This document shows positions 35,692 through 47,039 of a stretch of DNA of 64,000 bases, piece by piece. Within the stretch, counting starts at the first letter, position 1. Every line of letters begins with the position of its first letter. Made by a program: the position numbers and the translations under genes. This DNA is from Paramacrobiotus metropolitanus. Its lineage: Eukaryota > Tardigrada > Eutardigrada > Parachela > Macrobiotidae. The notes below the pieces were generated by a model. The model searched no databases, was not told the origin of the DNA, and saw nothing but the letters and a program-made list of their open reading frames with translations. The stretch spans positions 310,001-374,000 of the forward strand of contig NW_026570317.1 in the NCBI RefSeq assembly GCF_019649055.1, in the 5' to 3' direction.

Positions 35692-36877
35692 CTACTTCCA
35701 GTACTGGCAGCTGCTGGCTTGTACTGTCATTTCGACTTTGGCGCCGCCGGCGATAGCTGGAGTATTGCGGAGATGGCCAGCCCAAGGAAACTACAAAAAG
35801 TCGGTTAAAAGGGAGACTTGCCAAGAAAAAATACGCGCACAATGCGAACAACTCGAGTCGCACTAGTTTTTGTAATGTGTTTAGCGCAACGGCAAAAACC
35901 GGTTTCCGACCACTGCGAAGCAGTGTACCACTCTTACGCAAATCCTTAACGGGGCTTAGTACGAAGAACTTTGCCTCTTAAGTTGGTCTCAATAATAATA
36001 TGTAATCAACCTACATCACCGCAGCCGTTATCACGCCAGAACTCGTTCATGGCTTCGTCAATCAAGGGGAACTCCTCATGGGGGTCGCCGACGACCAGCA
36101 CCGTCACGTCGTGCACATCATGCCAGGAGCAGCCGGCGTCCTCGAGGATGCCGCGCGTCAGTTTCATGATCTGTATGGCTTCCGATTTGGTGCCGTTCGT
36201 GTGGTTATCGAGGTCGGAGCTGTCGTTGAAGGCGCGCAGCGAGGTAACGTATAGGATCTGGCCGACACGGACGGCGTACCTGATTAACAGAGAAAACCAC
36301 AGCAGAATAAATGCACAATCACCATCGGAAATAGACTTAAAGTCAGAAGAAAAAATCCGTTAGGTATCAAAAAATAACTGCTTTCATACAGCATGGTCGC
36401 GTTTTAACGGCTACATAACTGCCCACAGCTGCGGTCTAACAGCAACGGAGCGACCGTTTAAACTGTAAATCAACATCTTGCAAGTAATTTCTCCATATTA
36501 TCAGTAATCACTAACAGAATGAGTACAGGTGTAGTCCCCAGACCTTATTTACGTCTTTGGCACTTTAGGAAAAAATTCACTTACTGGACCGGAGGGCCTT
36601 GAAGTTGCTTAACTAACACAGAATTACTTGCGTTGTAGAGCTGCCGTGGCCGTGCGCTGCAGCATTCGGACTGGTCAGGTTGGGCGTGGTCAGCAGTAGC
36701 AGTCGGTGTGCTGCTCTCCGCCACTGCAAACCACAGCATCATGTTAAATGAGCGTCAACATCAGCCAAAAACAACAGAACCATTTATGGAAGTGATACAT
36801 TGAAAAGGTCACTTACTGCTCATAGCTGCGACAACTAGCAGACCAGCGAAGATACCAGATAGATAGCATAGCTTCAT
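35692..36877 (-). CDS. Secreted RidA-like protein, gene C (single domain, one cysteine replaced)
   Basis: Four minus-strand exons (36817-36877, 36585-36723, 36015-36279, 35692-35790) give 187 residues. The signal exon is longer than in its relatives (MKLCYLSGIFAGLLVVAAMS). Exon 2 is a longer Thr/Ala-rich linker with DQSECCSARPRQL and ends in GPPV instead of KPW. Exon 3 starts YAVRVGQILYVTSLRAF and includes AGCSWHDVHDVTVLVVGD. The position usually occupied by FC reads EFWRDNGCGD, so one of the six recurrent cysteines is Trp here. Exon 4 is FPWAGHLRNTPA, then KVEMTVQASSCQYWK and stop. All splice phases agree with the paralogues. C is head to head with D. The missing cysteine would leave an unpaired partner if the usual disulphides form. 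Confidence 0.85.
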
Positions 36878-36978
36878 GTTGAAAATTTGGAAACCAGCAA
36901 AACGAAACAAGTTAAATATCACGGGTGGATCTTTGCAAACGCATGCACTGACACAGTCTACGAGATTTTGCAAAGCGC

Positions 36979-37044
36979 TTATAAATGCGTTTCCCGAGCT
37001 GATCAAAATGTTAAGTCAGCAATAAAATATTCTCAGACTGCTGA
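36979..37044 (-). promoter_or_regulatory. TATA-like box and inverted motif of gene C
   Basis: Read toward gene C, AATCAGCAGTCTGAG...TTGCTGAC (37016-37044) is followed by GCATTTATAAGCG (36976-36988), about 100 bases upstream of the start codon. Confidence 0.55.
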
Positions 37045-37399
37045 TTTTTTGACTGCATTGTTGAGACTCTTGAAAAATTCACGGAATGCACTAGCAACAG
37101 TAATCTCGCTTCCAACAACCACTCCAAAAATTGTTGGTATCGGTAGCCGGAGCGATATGGACCACCTGCCGGGAATCAGCTTGATACTGCAAATTAACTA
37201 GCAAAACAGCTTACAAAAGTACAAACCGCCACAGCGGATATGTCATTGCTGCGAAAAGATGTCACCAAAAATGTCAAGTAGCGTTTTTTTCTCAGTAAAA
37301 AGCCGTGGGACCAACTGCAACGATATTATTCTGTAAAAGACAATTGGTGTAACAGACGAAACGGGGATAAGATGCTGAAAATGGGCCACAGATTATTAT

Positions 37400-38600
37400 T
37401 TTTATAAAAAAATGCAATCGGATACAAATTATCAACACTCACCAGATTTCTAAGTTTAGAAGTTCCTTATAGGTTGAAACTTTTTTAAGCTGAATCTTAA
37501 TATTATTATATTACGTTTGATTTGCCGCGCAGACATACACATACGGCGTTCCTGAAGAAACAGAAATTCGATATTTGTAAAAGCCAAGCCACGTGAGCAC
37601 TTTCCAATTACCTGATGCCAATTCTTTATAAATTAGGCCATCTTCGTTGCCGAATTATGATAAAACCCCGCATCCTTTTTGAATACTGACGCCTAATAGG
37701 CAATCAACAAGTTTGCACAATTCATTCAAGACATGGCCTATGTAATAAGAAATCATATTATTATGATTTGGTAAATGTGATGATTTATGACAAATGTTGT
37801 TATTCGCCAATTTCGATCGATCGAAAAGTGAAAGCCTTCCCAAGTACATAAAGTATACTGATAATAGGAACAGTTTCTAAAATCCGAAAATTTTTAATAT
37901 TTTAAATCTTTTTTAAAAACTTATTTTACTTAATTTATTGAGTAATGCGGAGTAGTTATTTGATTCATTACGCACTTTGTGCCTTCGCCTGCTTTTCTGT
38001 GCCACTGTAAGTTGGTACCCTATGGCTAACAAAACAGGTACCAAAATATATTGTACATACGTACGAGTATAATTTTTCAGCATTTGTATATGCGTCCACG
38101 CTGTTGTAATTATATTTCTGTTATCAGTACCGCATAATTTAGTGTTTTATGTTGACGGGGTACAGCTATTCCGAATTCATATTCTACGTTTAAGAAGGAA
38201 AGCCGCAAATCCCTATCCTTCCGCTTATTTTTTATGTATTACTGTACAATATCTATATATCATCACATCTAACCGAGTTTCATGGTATTATGTGGTATTC
38301 AGGCGATCGGACTAAAATAACTTGGAACGTCTGGAAAACGTTGTACTTAAATGCAATATCATGCCCAGATCGTAATGGTTCTACCTAATTACATTGATTC
38401 CCATGATTTTCATGGTTTGTAAATTTTCTTGGCTGATATGGTGAACTCACTGCGCTGTGCTGAGTTTAGTCGATCAGACTGGAAAAACTTGAGATGTCGC
38501 GCAAGGGGTGCGAACCTTCTTTGTATGTTTTACCAGCTTAATGTCTACCACAACGGCTGATAATTTGCATCTGCTCACATCTCCTTAATAATACAATATT
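37400..38600. other. Intergenic region of the C/D pair
   Basis: No gene was found. The part from about 38.33 kb is alignable by eye with the A/B intergenic region around 28.48-28.83 kb (shared TTCTTGGCTGATATG phrase), so the duplicated unit included at least about 0.8 kb upstream of D. Confidence 0.5.
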
Positions 38601-38953
38601 CCGTGGCATGTTATTAGTGCCGTATTAAGTTACGGTGGTACTTGTTACACCAGTTATACATTTTACGGAATAACACTAGTGCAGTTGGCCACACGGCTGT
38701 TTACTGAGAACGGCACCACTTAAAAATTTTGATGAAAAATTTTTCGCAGCAATCGCATTTCCACGGTGGCGGTTTGCATCTTCGTAAGCTATTCTGACAG
38801 CCAATTTGCAGTTCGTAGCAAATTCCAGGCGTGTGTTCTATATCGCTCCAGCTACCGATACCGACAATTTGCTAAGTTGTTGTCGGAAATGGTATTACGG
38901 TTCCCAGTGTATTCTGTGAATTTTTCAAGACTTTCAGTGGTGGAACCGAAGAA

Positions 38954-39020
38954 TCAGCAGTTTCAGGATAATCTGTTGCTGACATAACTTTTTGATCTGT
39001 TTGGAGAATGCATTTATAAA
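38954..39020 (+). promoter_or_regulatory. Inverted TCAGCA/TGCTGA motif and TATA box of gene D
   Basis: TCAGCAGTTTCAGG...GTTGCTGAC (38954-38983) is followed by GCATTTATAAACG (TATAAA within 39013-39020), about 115 bases before the start codon at 39135. Confidence 0.6.
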
Positions 39021-39134
39021 CGTTTTGCAAAATCTAGTAACTTCCATCAGTTGATACGTTCGCTAACATCCACAGAAGAGACTTTTTTAACGTTTTCATT
39101 CCTTGTCACGCTTTGTAATTATCTACTTTTCACC

Positions 39135-41347
39135 ATGAATTTGATTATCCTCGCTGGTCTGCTGGTCATTGCAGTTACGATCAGTAAGTGACCTTTATTA
39201 TTGTTGCGCTTCCGTGAGTAGATATCAAGCATGCTGGTGCTGGCTGAAATCATGCACACTGAATTTGCTGCTATGGCTTGCAGTGGCTCAACCTGACCAT
39301 CATTCGCAGCCCGAGTGCTGCCAATCACCGAAGTACTACACGGGCATCAATTCTACACGAGAAGACCCCAAAAAAAAAGCCGTGGCAGTACGTTAATTTA
39401 TTTACTCTAAAGCTAGCAAAGCAGTTACATCATGGGTCCGTAGAAGTAAGCATTCGATAAATACCGAAAGCGCCGCAGACATTATTTACCGTACTCGCTT
39501 AACCATGCCGTACCGGTCGTTTGCAAACCGTTTTCAAAAGGTAATACTTATATGATGGCAAAATGAACATAAGAATTTAGATGGCTCATTTACTGTTCTT
39601 CTTTCTTGGTCACTTAGAAATTGCGTTTGCATCCGTAAGAAAAGAGAGCAGAAAAGAGCAGTTTAGAAGTTTCTTAACGTGACTGATGACTATCCTGTAT
39701 AAAGGCTACCCTATATGACTACCGTGTATAATTTATGAATGTTAAACTTTTAAGCGATAATATTGAATATGCGACCGAAATACAGTAAACCGATAACTCG
39801 GAATACAGAATATAAATATATTTGGTCAGCTGAAAGCCTTGACGACTTTTTCCTTTGAATTTACGTCGCCCGTACAGAATATGATCGTGTGCTTCATGGT
39901 TTTCTTTGCTAACCAGTTCCGCCATCCGTGTCGGCCAGATCCTGTACGTGACCTCTATGCGCGCCTTCGTCGACATTGAACGCCACAAAGAAATAATCCC
40001 GGGTGGCACCTCTAACGAAACCCTGCGGATCATGGATTTGACGGACCAGATCCTCAAGACAGCCGGTTGCACGTGGAACGATGTACACGATGTGGCGGTA
40101 CTGGTCGTCGACAACCATGCTAACTTCACTGACGTTAAGAACACCATGCATAATTACTGCACTGAAAACTGCACTGGTGTAAGTTCACTGCAAGTTTTTT
40201 GTTGCCACTCTTCTTAGTAAACGACTTGCCGTAGCTTCCTTGGACCGCTCATTTTCGGACTGCTAATGCTCTCAGCAACAACGCCACCGTAGAATTCACA
40301 GTACAGGCCAGCAACTGCGACTGGAAAGGCGAAGGTAATGCTCAGTCAATATCGCAACTCCGCCGGGACGATCATTTGTATATTATTGATAAGCCGTACA
40401 TTAAACATAATGCTGTGGATTACAGTGGCTGACCCGACTGATAAAAGCACGCAGCCCGAATGCTGCAGCGCACGAAAGCGCGTTGTCCCAATTCCTTTGT
40501 TGGATAATCTGTTTAAAGAATCTCACAAACCGTATCAGTAAGTTTTTTTTAAGAAGCACTAAATGTCAACGAAGCAGTTATGATCAGGGGATTGCATTCA
40601 AGCAATAATTATCGAAAAGAGCTTAAATAAGACTTGCAAAATGATTGCATCCGCATTCCAAATAGGACAGTATAACTTGGATGGACGTTAGACGATCGTC
40701 ATCGCGTTAAATCGTTTTCCAGGCTGACCAAAATACTGCTGACTTGGCACTGACTTCGATAACCAGATAAACTCTTTTCTTCCACGTTCGTTTAATATAC
40801 TGCTTTTTTGTCTTGAATGATATCATCTGAGAAATTTGTGTAACTGTCCTGAGTCCACACTAGACAGTATCATAGCCGCGTTATAACTGCTTCCGTTAAT
40901 CAGGGGAGCCGTCCGTGTCGGTCAGATCCTGTATCTTAGCTCGGTGCGCGCCCCCGAACACATCGACGTCACAATCGCCCCCGACCGCTTGAATACTAGC
41001 ACTTACCGACAAGCCTACTGGATCATGGGATGGATGAACGCCGTCCTCCACGAAGTCGGCTGCACCTGGAACAACGTACACGATGTGGCGGTGCTGGTCA
41101 CCGGGGGTCCCCAAAACTATACCGACGTTGACAACGCCGTGAAAGATTCCTGCAAAGAATTTTATACCAAGTGCACTGGGGTAAGTGATTGCATTTTTTC
41201 CCTGGTTATTCCTCCTTTTTAAACGGTTCACTGTAGTTTCCTTGGGCTGCTCATTTGCGCAGTGCTCCATCTCTCGTCGACAGCGCAACCGTCGAATTCA
41301 CAATGCAAGCCAGCAACTGCCAATGGACTGGCATGGCTAACCGTTGA
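39135..41347 (+). CDS. Secreted two-domain RidA-like protein, gene D (one-base insertion in exon 2)
   Basis: Seven exons are visible: 39135-39183, 39284-39387, 39917-40178, 40235-40334, 40426-40537, 40904-41180 and 41237-41347. Exon 1 is the signal peptide (MNLIILAGLLVIAVTI). Exons 2-4 make the first domain (QPECCQSPKYYTG; SAIRVGQILYVTSMRAF; AGCTWNDVHDVAVLVVD; LPWTAHFRTANA). Exon 4 has a donor, GAAG|GTAATG, that leaves phase 1 and fits exon 5, which begins TGGCTGACC and lacks a signal peptide. Exons 5-7 repeat the domain (QPECCSARKR; GAVRVGQILYLSSVRAP; FPWAAHLRSAPS) and end TGMANR. Exon 2 has nine A residues before GCCGTGG where gene E has eight, so it is 104 instead of 103 bases and the frame breaks. 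Without the extra base the product would be about 337 residues. It is either a recent pseudogene or a homopolymer error. Confidence 0.8.
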
Positions 41348-42450
41348 TTCTTACGAGTGACGGCTTAACTCTCCACCATGTACGAGCTTCGTCTCAAACT
41401 ACACTTAATGCATTACTATAAACACTCATTCCGTATGATTTCCCGCCGCATACGATAACTCCAAGTATAAGCGGTTTAAGCATTGTACAAGGATCATCTG
41501 CGGTTCAGCTCTGATTTTACGTATTAAAGATTATTACTTTGGATTTGCGCATGAACTGGTATTGTTTGTAGCTTGAGCAACGATAAGATGAAGGGGGAAA
41601 AGAAATGATAAGTACCTAATAATTATTAAATTTCATGAAATTCCCGGTGAAGTATCCTAAGCATATGCAGCACTTTGGTTAAAAAATCCGCTTGTGACTT
41701 ATTGACTTCTATTTGTGTGCCTTTTACATCACGTTCTGAGGAGGTTGAAAATTAACTTAACATGTTTAGCGATCTTACATGTTTAAGCTACATTTTGTCC
41801 ACTTTATTTCACCGAAAATTTTAGCAAAGGGATTTTGCTCACACAAACGATCACTTTCCAAAGCAGTGTTAGATATTAATTGAGGTATGGAACAAAAACT
41901 GGAGTTTGTAATGGGTGGAAGCTTAATGTCATCCGTTTTACACTGTTATAACCTCCACCGCGTCTTTCTATGGTACAAATTACGTAGATCTTAGCGAGCA
42001 TTATTTACACTGCGTGCTTAAAAATGTAACTGGAAAACGGCGCTTCGGTCGCTGTATCGAGTCCTGCAATGTCGATTTCGACAATCGAACCGGACAACCA
42101 AAATGACTGAAAAACTGCAAGTACTCTGGAAAGTGATTTATTTCCTGCGTAAGGATAGAGCGAAAAAAGAACGATCGGCTACTTTCTAAGCGCTAGCACC
42201 GCGCCTGATATATGCTACCATTGCCGTTGCGAAAGAAATTGAATCACCGTGATTGTATTTAACTATTTAACTATGTAATTGTAACTGGTGACAGCGTTCA
42301 GAAAAAGGAAAAGTAATGCGCTTACATGAAAAATATCCTAATAGGAAAATGCAACAGATTGGTCACTGGCAGACGGAAGCGCAGCTCTTGCCACTGAACC
42401 AATACACCTAGAAAAAAACACGATGGAAATGCTACGCAAGAATACCTGAA
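41348..42450. other. No supported gene
   Basis: 3' flank of gene D, then AT-rich sequence without motifs. Confidence 0.45.
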
Positions 42451-42549
42451 CAACAGCCCACCATGCTTGCCATTATCACAGTTCACACCAATCCAACCGG
42501 AAAAGGCGGCATTGCTGAGAGGATCAGCTGCAAGCTGTCAAACGAATGG

Positions 42550-42700
42550 GTGGGAAATGGGAATTTTGCCAGGTGGACATACTCTACCTCAGCAAAATTG
42601 GTGACCTCTTGGATGTCCGCGTTGTCGATGCCATCTGTTTCCTCTGCCGCAGTTTGCTCAAAAACAACAAATAAACTGGCTTCCTTGCACTCGGATGGGT
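42550..42700 (+). pseudogene. Possible fragment of a Ulp1-type protease frame
   Basis: A plus-strand frame reads QVDILYLSKIGDLLDVRVVDAI and then CFLCRSLLKNN before a stop. The pattern DVRVVDAICFL vaguely recalls the substrate-binding strand (W-L-x-D-x-x-I) of Ulp1/C48 proteases, whose C-terminal part is found at 46.7-47.0 kb. The link is weak and the frame is short. Confidence 0.2.
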
Positions 42701-43785
42701 AGGGCAAGTGGTGCAACAAGTGCGTTCCGACTTGAAAAATGGGGCAACACTATTAAGTACAAGATCTATACTACGCGCGGCGCCCCATAGTTTTGAGATC
42801 TCTATAACCATAAAACTTCTGGAGAAACGGACAATGCTATTAGATCCGGGATAGTTCAGAAGTGGCCGGCATGTGTTTTTTTATGAAAATATCGAGCCGG
42901 CATCAAGCCGGCATCAAGACCAGATTGATCCAACCCATCTTAAAGGTCACCTTGAAACTTAGAAATAGTTGCTTAGAAAACGGTTATGAAAACAATAACG
43001 ATTAATAATAGTTATAACAGTAATAACAATTTAAATACAATTTTTCGCAGAATTCAGACTTTCACTTCTTTATGGAATGCGAAAAAGGAAAAATTTATTT
43101 AGTAAAACAATTTTTAACACAAAGAGACGTCTTAAAAAAGCGCGGGATGTCCGATACACTCAACTGTTTGTTCAGGACTCCAGACCCACCGCTCAAGCAA
43201 GAAATAAATTCAAACCGAGATTATCCATGCCGGCAAATGCAGCGCGGACTATGTATGCAGAAGGTCAATTCAGATACGTACTGGTTAATCTGTGAACGCA
43301 GCGGTGCAGAATAGGTATCTGGCCACAGAAAACGCTAGCTAATGCTGCAACAAAAACGGAAAACACCCTGAAAAATTGATAAATTGCCGTTTATACCAGA
43401 ACATTATCGAAAATTTATCGAGAAAACACCAACATTCCAGAAAAATTCCCGAAAATGTAAAAATTGCAGCCGATCAAACTGCAAGTGCCCTTCCCAATGG
43501 TAAACAAACGAACCATTTTCTCTAACTGAAATTTAAATTAAAATGTACTGGCGCTCTGTATTTCAGGCTGAAATGTTTACCCTAGAATAAGAGAAGCGAA
43601 TTTGCATATTTGCGGGAGTAGCATGCCGATCCGGCGAACTGTGGTGCATCGACCAGCAAACAGTTATATTTATCGATAACGGTATATCCAAATGCTTATT
43701 TGTACGGAGATTATTTACCATTCCAAAATCCAAATTTTTACGGTTGCGGATTCCGATAACATAAACGATATCCGCTCCGTTAACT

Positions 43786-44181
43786 ATGCGACACAAAATC
43801 CTGCATCGTTTAGGATCGGTATTTAATGAACTCATAGTTGATTATTACAACTCATTCGAGGAAGAGCGATTGGATTACATACGAAGAAACCAGTTACGGT
43901 ACATCCACGAACAGGATTTACGTTTATGTCATTTTTACGTCAACTTTTTAGGCTCCAAATCCACGATCAAACTCGCGAATGACCTAATCAACAAGCAGTA
44001 CATCGACAAAATGCCCCTTAAATTACATTGTACTGCATCAACTTCTAATGCACTATCTCCCACTCCTTCAAGTTCACGATCTATCGAGAGCACACAATCA
44101 GATCTAACCAAACCAAAACCCAAACGACCGACCAGAGCACCGGCCAAACCTCAAACGAAAAAAGCGAAGCGAAAACCTTAA
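43786..44181 (+). CDS. Hypothetical protein with basic C-terminal tail
   Basis: The frame opens with ATG (MRHKILHRLGSVFNELIVDY) and has a charged helical first half (FEEERLDYIRRNQLRYIHEQ). The second half is Ser/Thr-rich and ends in a Lys/Pro/Arg-rich tail (KPKPKRPTRAPAKPQTKKAK). It is 131 residues long. The composition suggests a nucleic-acid-binding or nuclear protein, but no family is recognised. It is flanked by inverted-repeat elements, so it could belong to a transposable element or be the last exon of a longer gene. Confidence 0.35.
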   Translation: MRHKILHRLGSVFNELIVDYYNSFEEERLDYIRRNQLRYIHEQDLRLCHFYVNFLGSKSTIKLANDLINKQYIDKMPLKLHCTASTSNALSPTPSSSRSIESTQSDLTKPKPKRPTRAPAKPQTKKAKRKP

Positions 44182-44243
44182 ATTATTACTATTATCATAT
44201 CATTATCATTATTATTATTATCATTATTTTTTTACTATTATTA

Positions 44244-44440
44244 TCGACCGAAGCGTAGCGAAGGTCATCTATGTTCCGGAATGATGGAAAATGTGGTGTC
44301 CGTCCGTCGGTCACCGCTACGAAATGCACATGTGCGCAGTGGTGTTTGCTAACGATTGCACATATGCGCCGTGGCCGTATATACTCACACCACATGTACC
44401 TGACGGTGTCCGTCCGTCGGTCACCGTCCTCATTTATACG
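44244..44440. mobile_element. Element with CGACCGAAGCGTAGCGAAGG end
   Basis: The start CGACCGAAGCGTAGCGAAGG is followed by GTGTCCGTCCGTCGGTCACC, which recurs near the end. Relatives are the palindrome at 54.32-54.53 kb, the fragment at 58.2-58.3 kb and the element around 56.5-57.34 kb. In the last, a long foldback element interrupts sequence that is continuous here, so this copy shows the empty site. Confidence 0.6.
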
Positions 44441-44457
44441 GGGGGAAGACGGTAGCG

Positions 44458-44624
44458 CATTTCAGCACTCCCTGTACTTGCTGCCGTAAGCCGTCTGGAG
44501 TATGACGTTGTGGCTAAACATGGCGTTTATGTACCGCGCCAGATTTAGCCGCCGTATGTATTGCCGTAACGTCATACTCCAGGCGGGTGACGGCAGCAAT
44601 ACAGGGGAACACTAAATGCGCTAA
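44458..44624. mobile_element. Inverted-repeat element related to the one at 27.83 kb
   Basis: GCGCATTTCAGCACTCCCTG and, in reverse, GCGCATTTAGTGTTCCCCTG form the outer ends. Inner arms contain TGCCGTAAGCCGTCTGGAGT and ATACTCCAGGCGGGTGACGG. The GTATTGCTGCCGTCACC-type phrase is shared with 27833-27994. Confidence 0.7.
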
Positions 44625-44837
44625 TGTCATCCCCTCGTACACAAGGCACGTGGAGCCATGTACACTCGCCGCCTACGATCCTGGTGTACGTTCTTCGGTC
44701 ACCGCCACTGGGCATAAACGGGGAAAGAGGACCCACATAATTATCGGCTGCTTGTACTAACGGTTTGCAATAACCGTCACACCGAAGTGTCTTTCTTGAT
44801 TACGGAAAAATTGCTATCATTGCTATGTAATGTACAT

Positions 44838-45792
44838 TTAGAGTGCGTCCTGATATTCACTATGACGATCGCGATTCTTAACCGTGCGCTATCGTCATGA
44901 TAGGTGAATTTACGGACTGCAAAGCTACAAAATCGACAAATGCAATGCTATAGCAAACGACATGCCGTGGGATCGCTTTCGCTACTGCGATCGCATTCGC
45001 GATCACACACCTACGGGTGTCCAGAATCAAAAGTGTAATGGCAAATGTACCGGAACCGGAAACAGCACAACTTCGACATTAATTTTATCGAAGTGCAGAA
45101 CGCTTGTCTTCCTACACTGAAGTACGCAATATTTTCAACTTGATTAATCAATTTTCACTCGTTAAGTATTATTTTGTTTCATTATGCTCACAGATTGTTT
45201 GAAAATAAAAAATTTACAATTATGCAAGGCTTCAACTTTTTCAAACTTCTGTGGCAAGGAAAAATTGAACGCCCAACTGCAGATGAAAGTTAAATTAGGT
45301 GAATTTTAAGCTAATAACGGAATTTTTACTAGTTTAAGCATTCATAATGATTTATTACTAAGAACTAGTGAGAAGTAGCGGGGCCTTTGAGAATTACTCT
45401 CAAAATAAAAAAAACATCTGTCGAATGTAAAGTTTTTAAATTTGCTACGTTAAAAGACCGAGAACACCAAAATCCACGTTTTCTACGCAGCTCTCTAGCA
45501 ACGTAGAAATAGCATGTGCCATGACACATCCTGTAACACAATTTACGGACACTGGGGATTTGGCATGGCGATCGCACATGCTATCACTGCGATAGCGAAA
45601 ACATTTTGCTATGGTATTTACGGACACGGTCACACGAGTACGTGCGATCACAGTAGCACGATTTACGGACTCACGCAATGCGATTGTGACTGCAATCACC
45701 ATCGTAGATGTCATGGTAAGCCATTTCAGGACGATCTCGTGTACTATTCGTACTATCGCGATCGTCATCGCGAATATCAGGACGCACTCTTA
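44838..45792. mobile_element. Terminal-inverted-repeat element of about 955 bp
   Basis: The left end TTAGAGTGCGTCCTGATATT and the right end, read on the other strand, TAAGAGTGCGTCCTGATATT match over about 35 bases. ATTTACGGAC recurs inside at about 44910, 45542, 45616 and 45660, with many GCGATCGC-type palindromes. The 147-codon frame near its right end is rich in His, Cys and Tyr because of these repeats and is probably not a protein. Confidence 0.7.
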
Positions 45793-46669
45793 CTGAGCAT
45801 AACAATGATAGCAGAAGTCACAAACGGAACGGAAGCCACAAACGGAAGTAGCGATGATGAACAAAAGCAGTCACAAAAGTGCTTGATATACATATTATCT
45901 TATTATGTTATTACATATTATCTTATTACATATTATCTTATTATATTTTTGTTATAGCCTTTTAATACTGCCTTTGTTTTTGTTAGTACAGCAAGTAAAA
46001 GATGATTTAGCACCATAAGTGATAAATCATAATGGCTCAACCCTAGCCTGCATTCAAAAAGGCAGAAATCTACTTACAGTTTTTCTGGTTTTTTATTGTT
46101 GACATCACTTTCCAGTGGAACGTGTTCCCTTTCTTATTATGTAACGTGTGCACTGCCCAGTAAGGACAATCAGCAGTCTGGTGCAGCAGCAGTTGTTGCC
46201 AAACAATGCACAAACCCATCCTCTGACTTTATTAATTTTTTTAAACCTTATGGGGAAACTGCCAATAGGGACGCTAATCCGTTACCAAGACGGAAGAAAT
46301 ACGTTAAGTAGGTAAGAGCGATAAACTGAGAAATTACCTGTGATTAGAATTACTCGATAATAACTGCTTAAATTTGCATTATTACTGGATGATAGCTTTT
46401 GTACATTAATTAAGTTATCATTGAAAAAACAAAGAAAAACCACGTTCCGTTTTGGCACTGTGTTTGTACTTGCATTGTGCTATTTCTTGAAGTGATACGG
46501 AACGAAATTATCATTAATATCTGACGCTAAGCAGCTCACTGCCTAAATGTAGAAGCGTGTGTCCCGCACGAAGAACATTACTGACAAATTATAGATGAAG
46601 AAATAAGCCGGTAAAATTGTACCAAAAAAATATTGTATCTGCCTGCTACGCTTCGGTCATGCAGTGCCC

Positions 46670-47037
46670 GCGTAAAGCGAGTGCACTTTTCTAGTATATA
46701 TATAATTCAGCCGCTTTATGATCCCATCGGGCACCCCTTTGTTACCCTAAAGGCGAGCTGGGTACCAGAACTGAAGATCAGAATCCTAGATTCTCTTGGT
46801 TGGGAACCTACAGATTGGACAAAGCTTCAAGCATGGTGCTTATGCAACCAAGGGGACGGAATGAGGACCGATGTTCCAACTGTTCCTTGGCAAGCACCGG
46901 GTTCGAACAACTGTGGTGTGTACTCTGCGGCATTCACAGTTCACCACGTAATGTTAAAGACACCCGCTATCAAAATGGCAAACTATGCCAATGAAGTTCA
47001 GTTTAGAAGGTTGGTTGAGCGAAATTATTCAAACTGA
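46670..47037 (+). pseudogene. Ulp1/C48 cysteine protease C-terminal domain fragment
   Basis: The frame contains GHPFVTLKAS, LKIRILDSLG and VPWQAPGSNNCGVYSAAF. This order, His, then Asp in a strand ending D-S, then Gln, then Cys in NCGVY, matches the catalytic H-D-Q-C arrangement of Ulp1/SENP-type (C48) proteases, with H-P-F-V where H-W is usual. The domain start, including the first tryptophan-containing strand, is not visible, so only the second half is present. C48 domains remove SUMO, and they are also frequent in proteins of animal DNA transposons. With inverted-repeat elements all around, a transposon origin is the better guess. The stop is at 47035. Confidence 0.55.
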
Positions 47038-47039
47038 AA

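Noticed and set aside
40235-40450. Reading gene D exon 4 through into the next intron as a longer C-terminus
   Set aside because: The frame is open by chance for about 60 codons, but E has a stop within four codons at the same place and all three two-domain genes share the phase-1 donor.
44838-45792. Possible CRISPR-like spaced repeats
   Set aside because: Repeat spacing is irregular and the host is eukaryotic; the structure fits a DNA transposon.
45514-45957. His/Cys/Tyr-rich frame of 147 codons
   Set aside because: It lies in the inverted-repeat element at 44838-45792 and follows its CG palindromes and ATTTACGGAC repeats.
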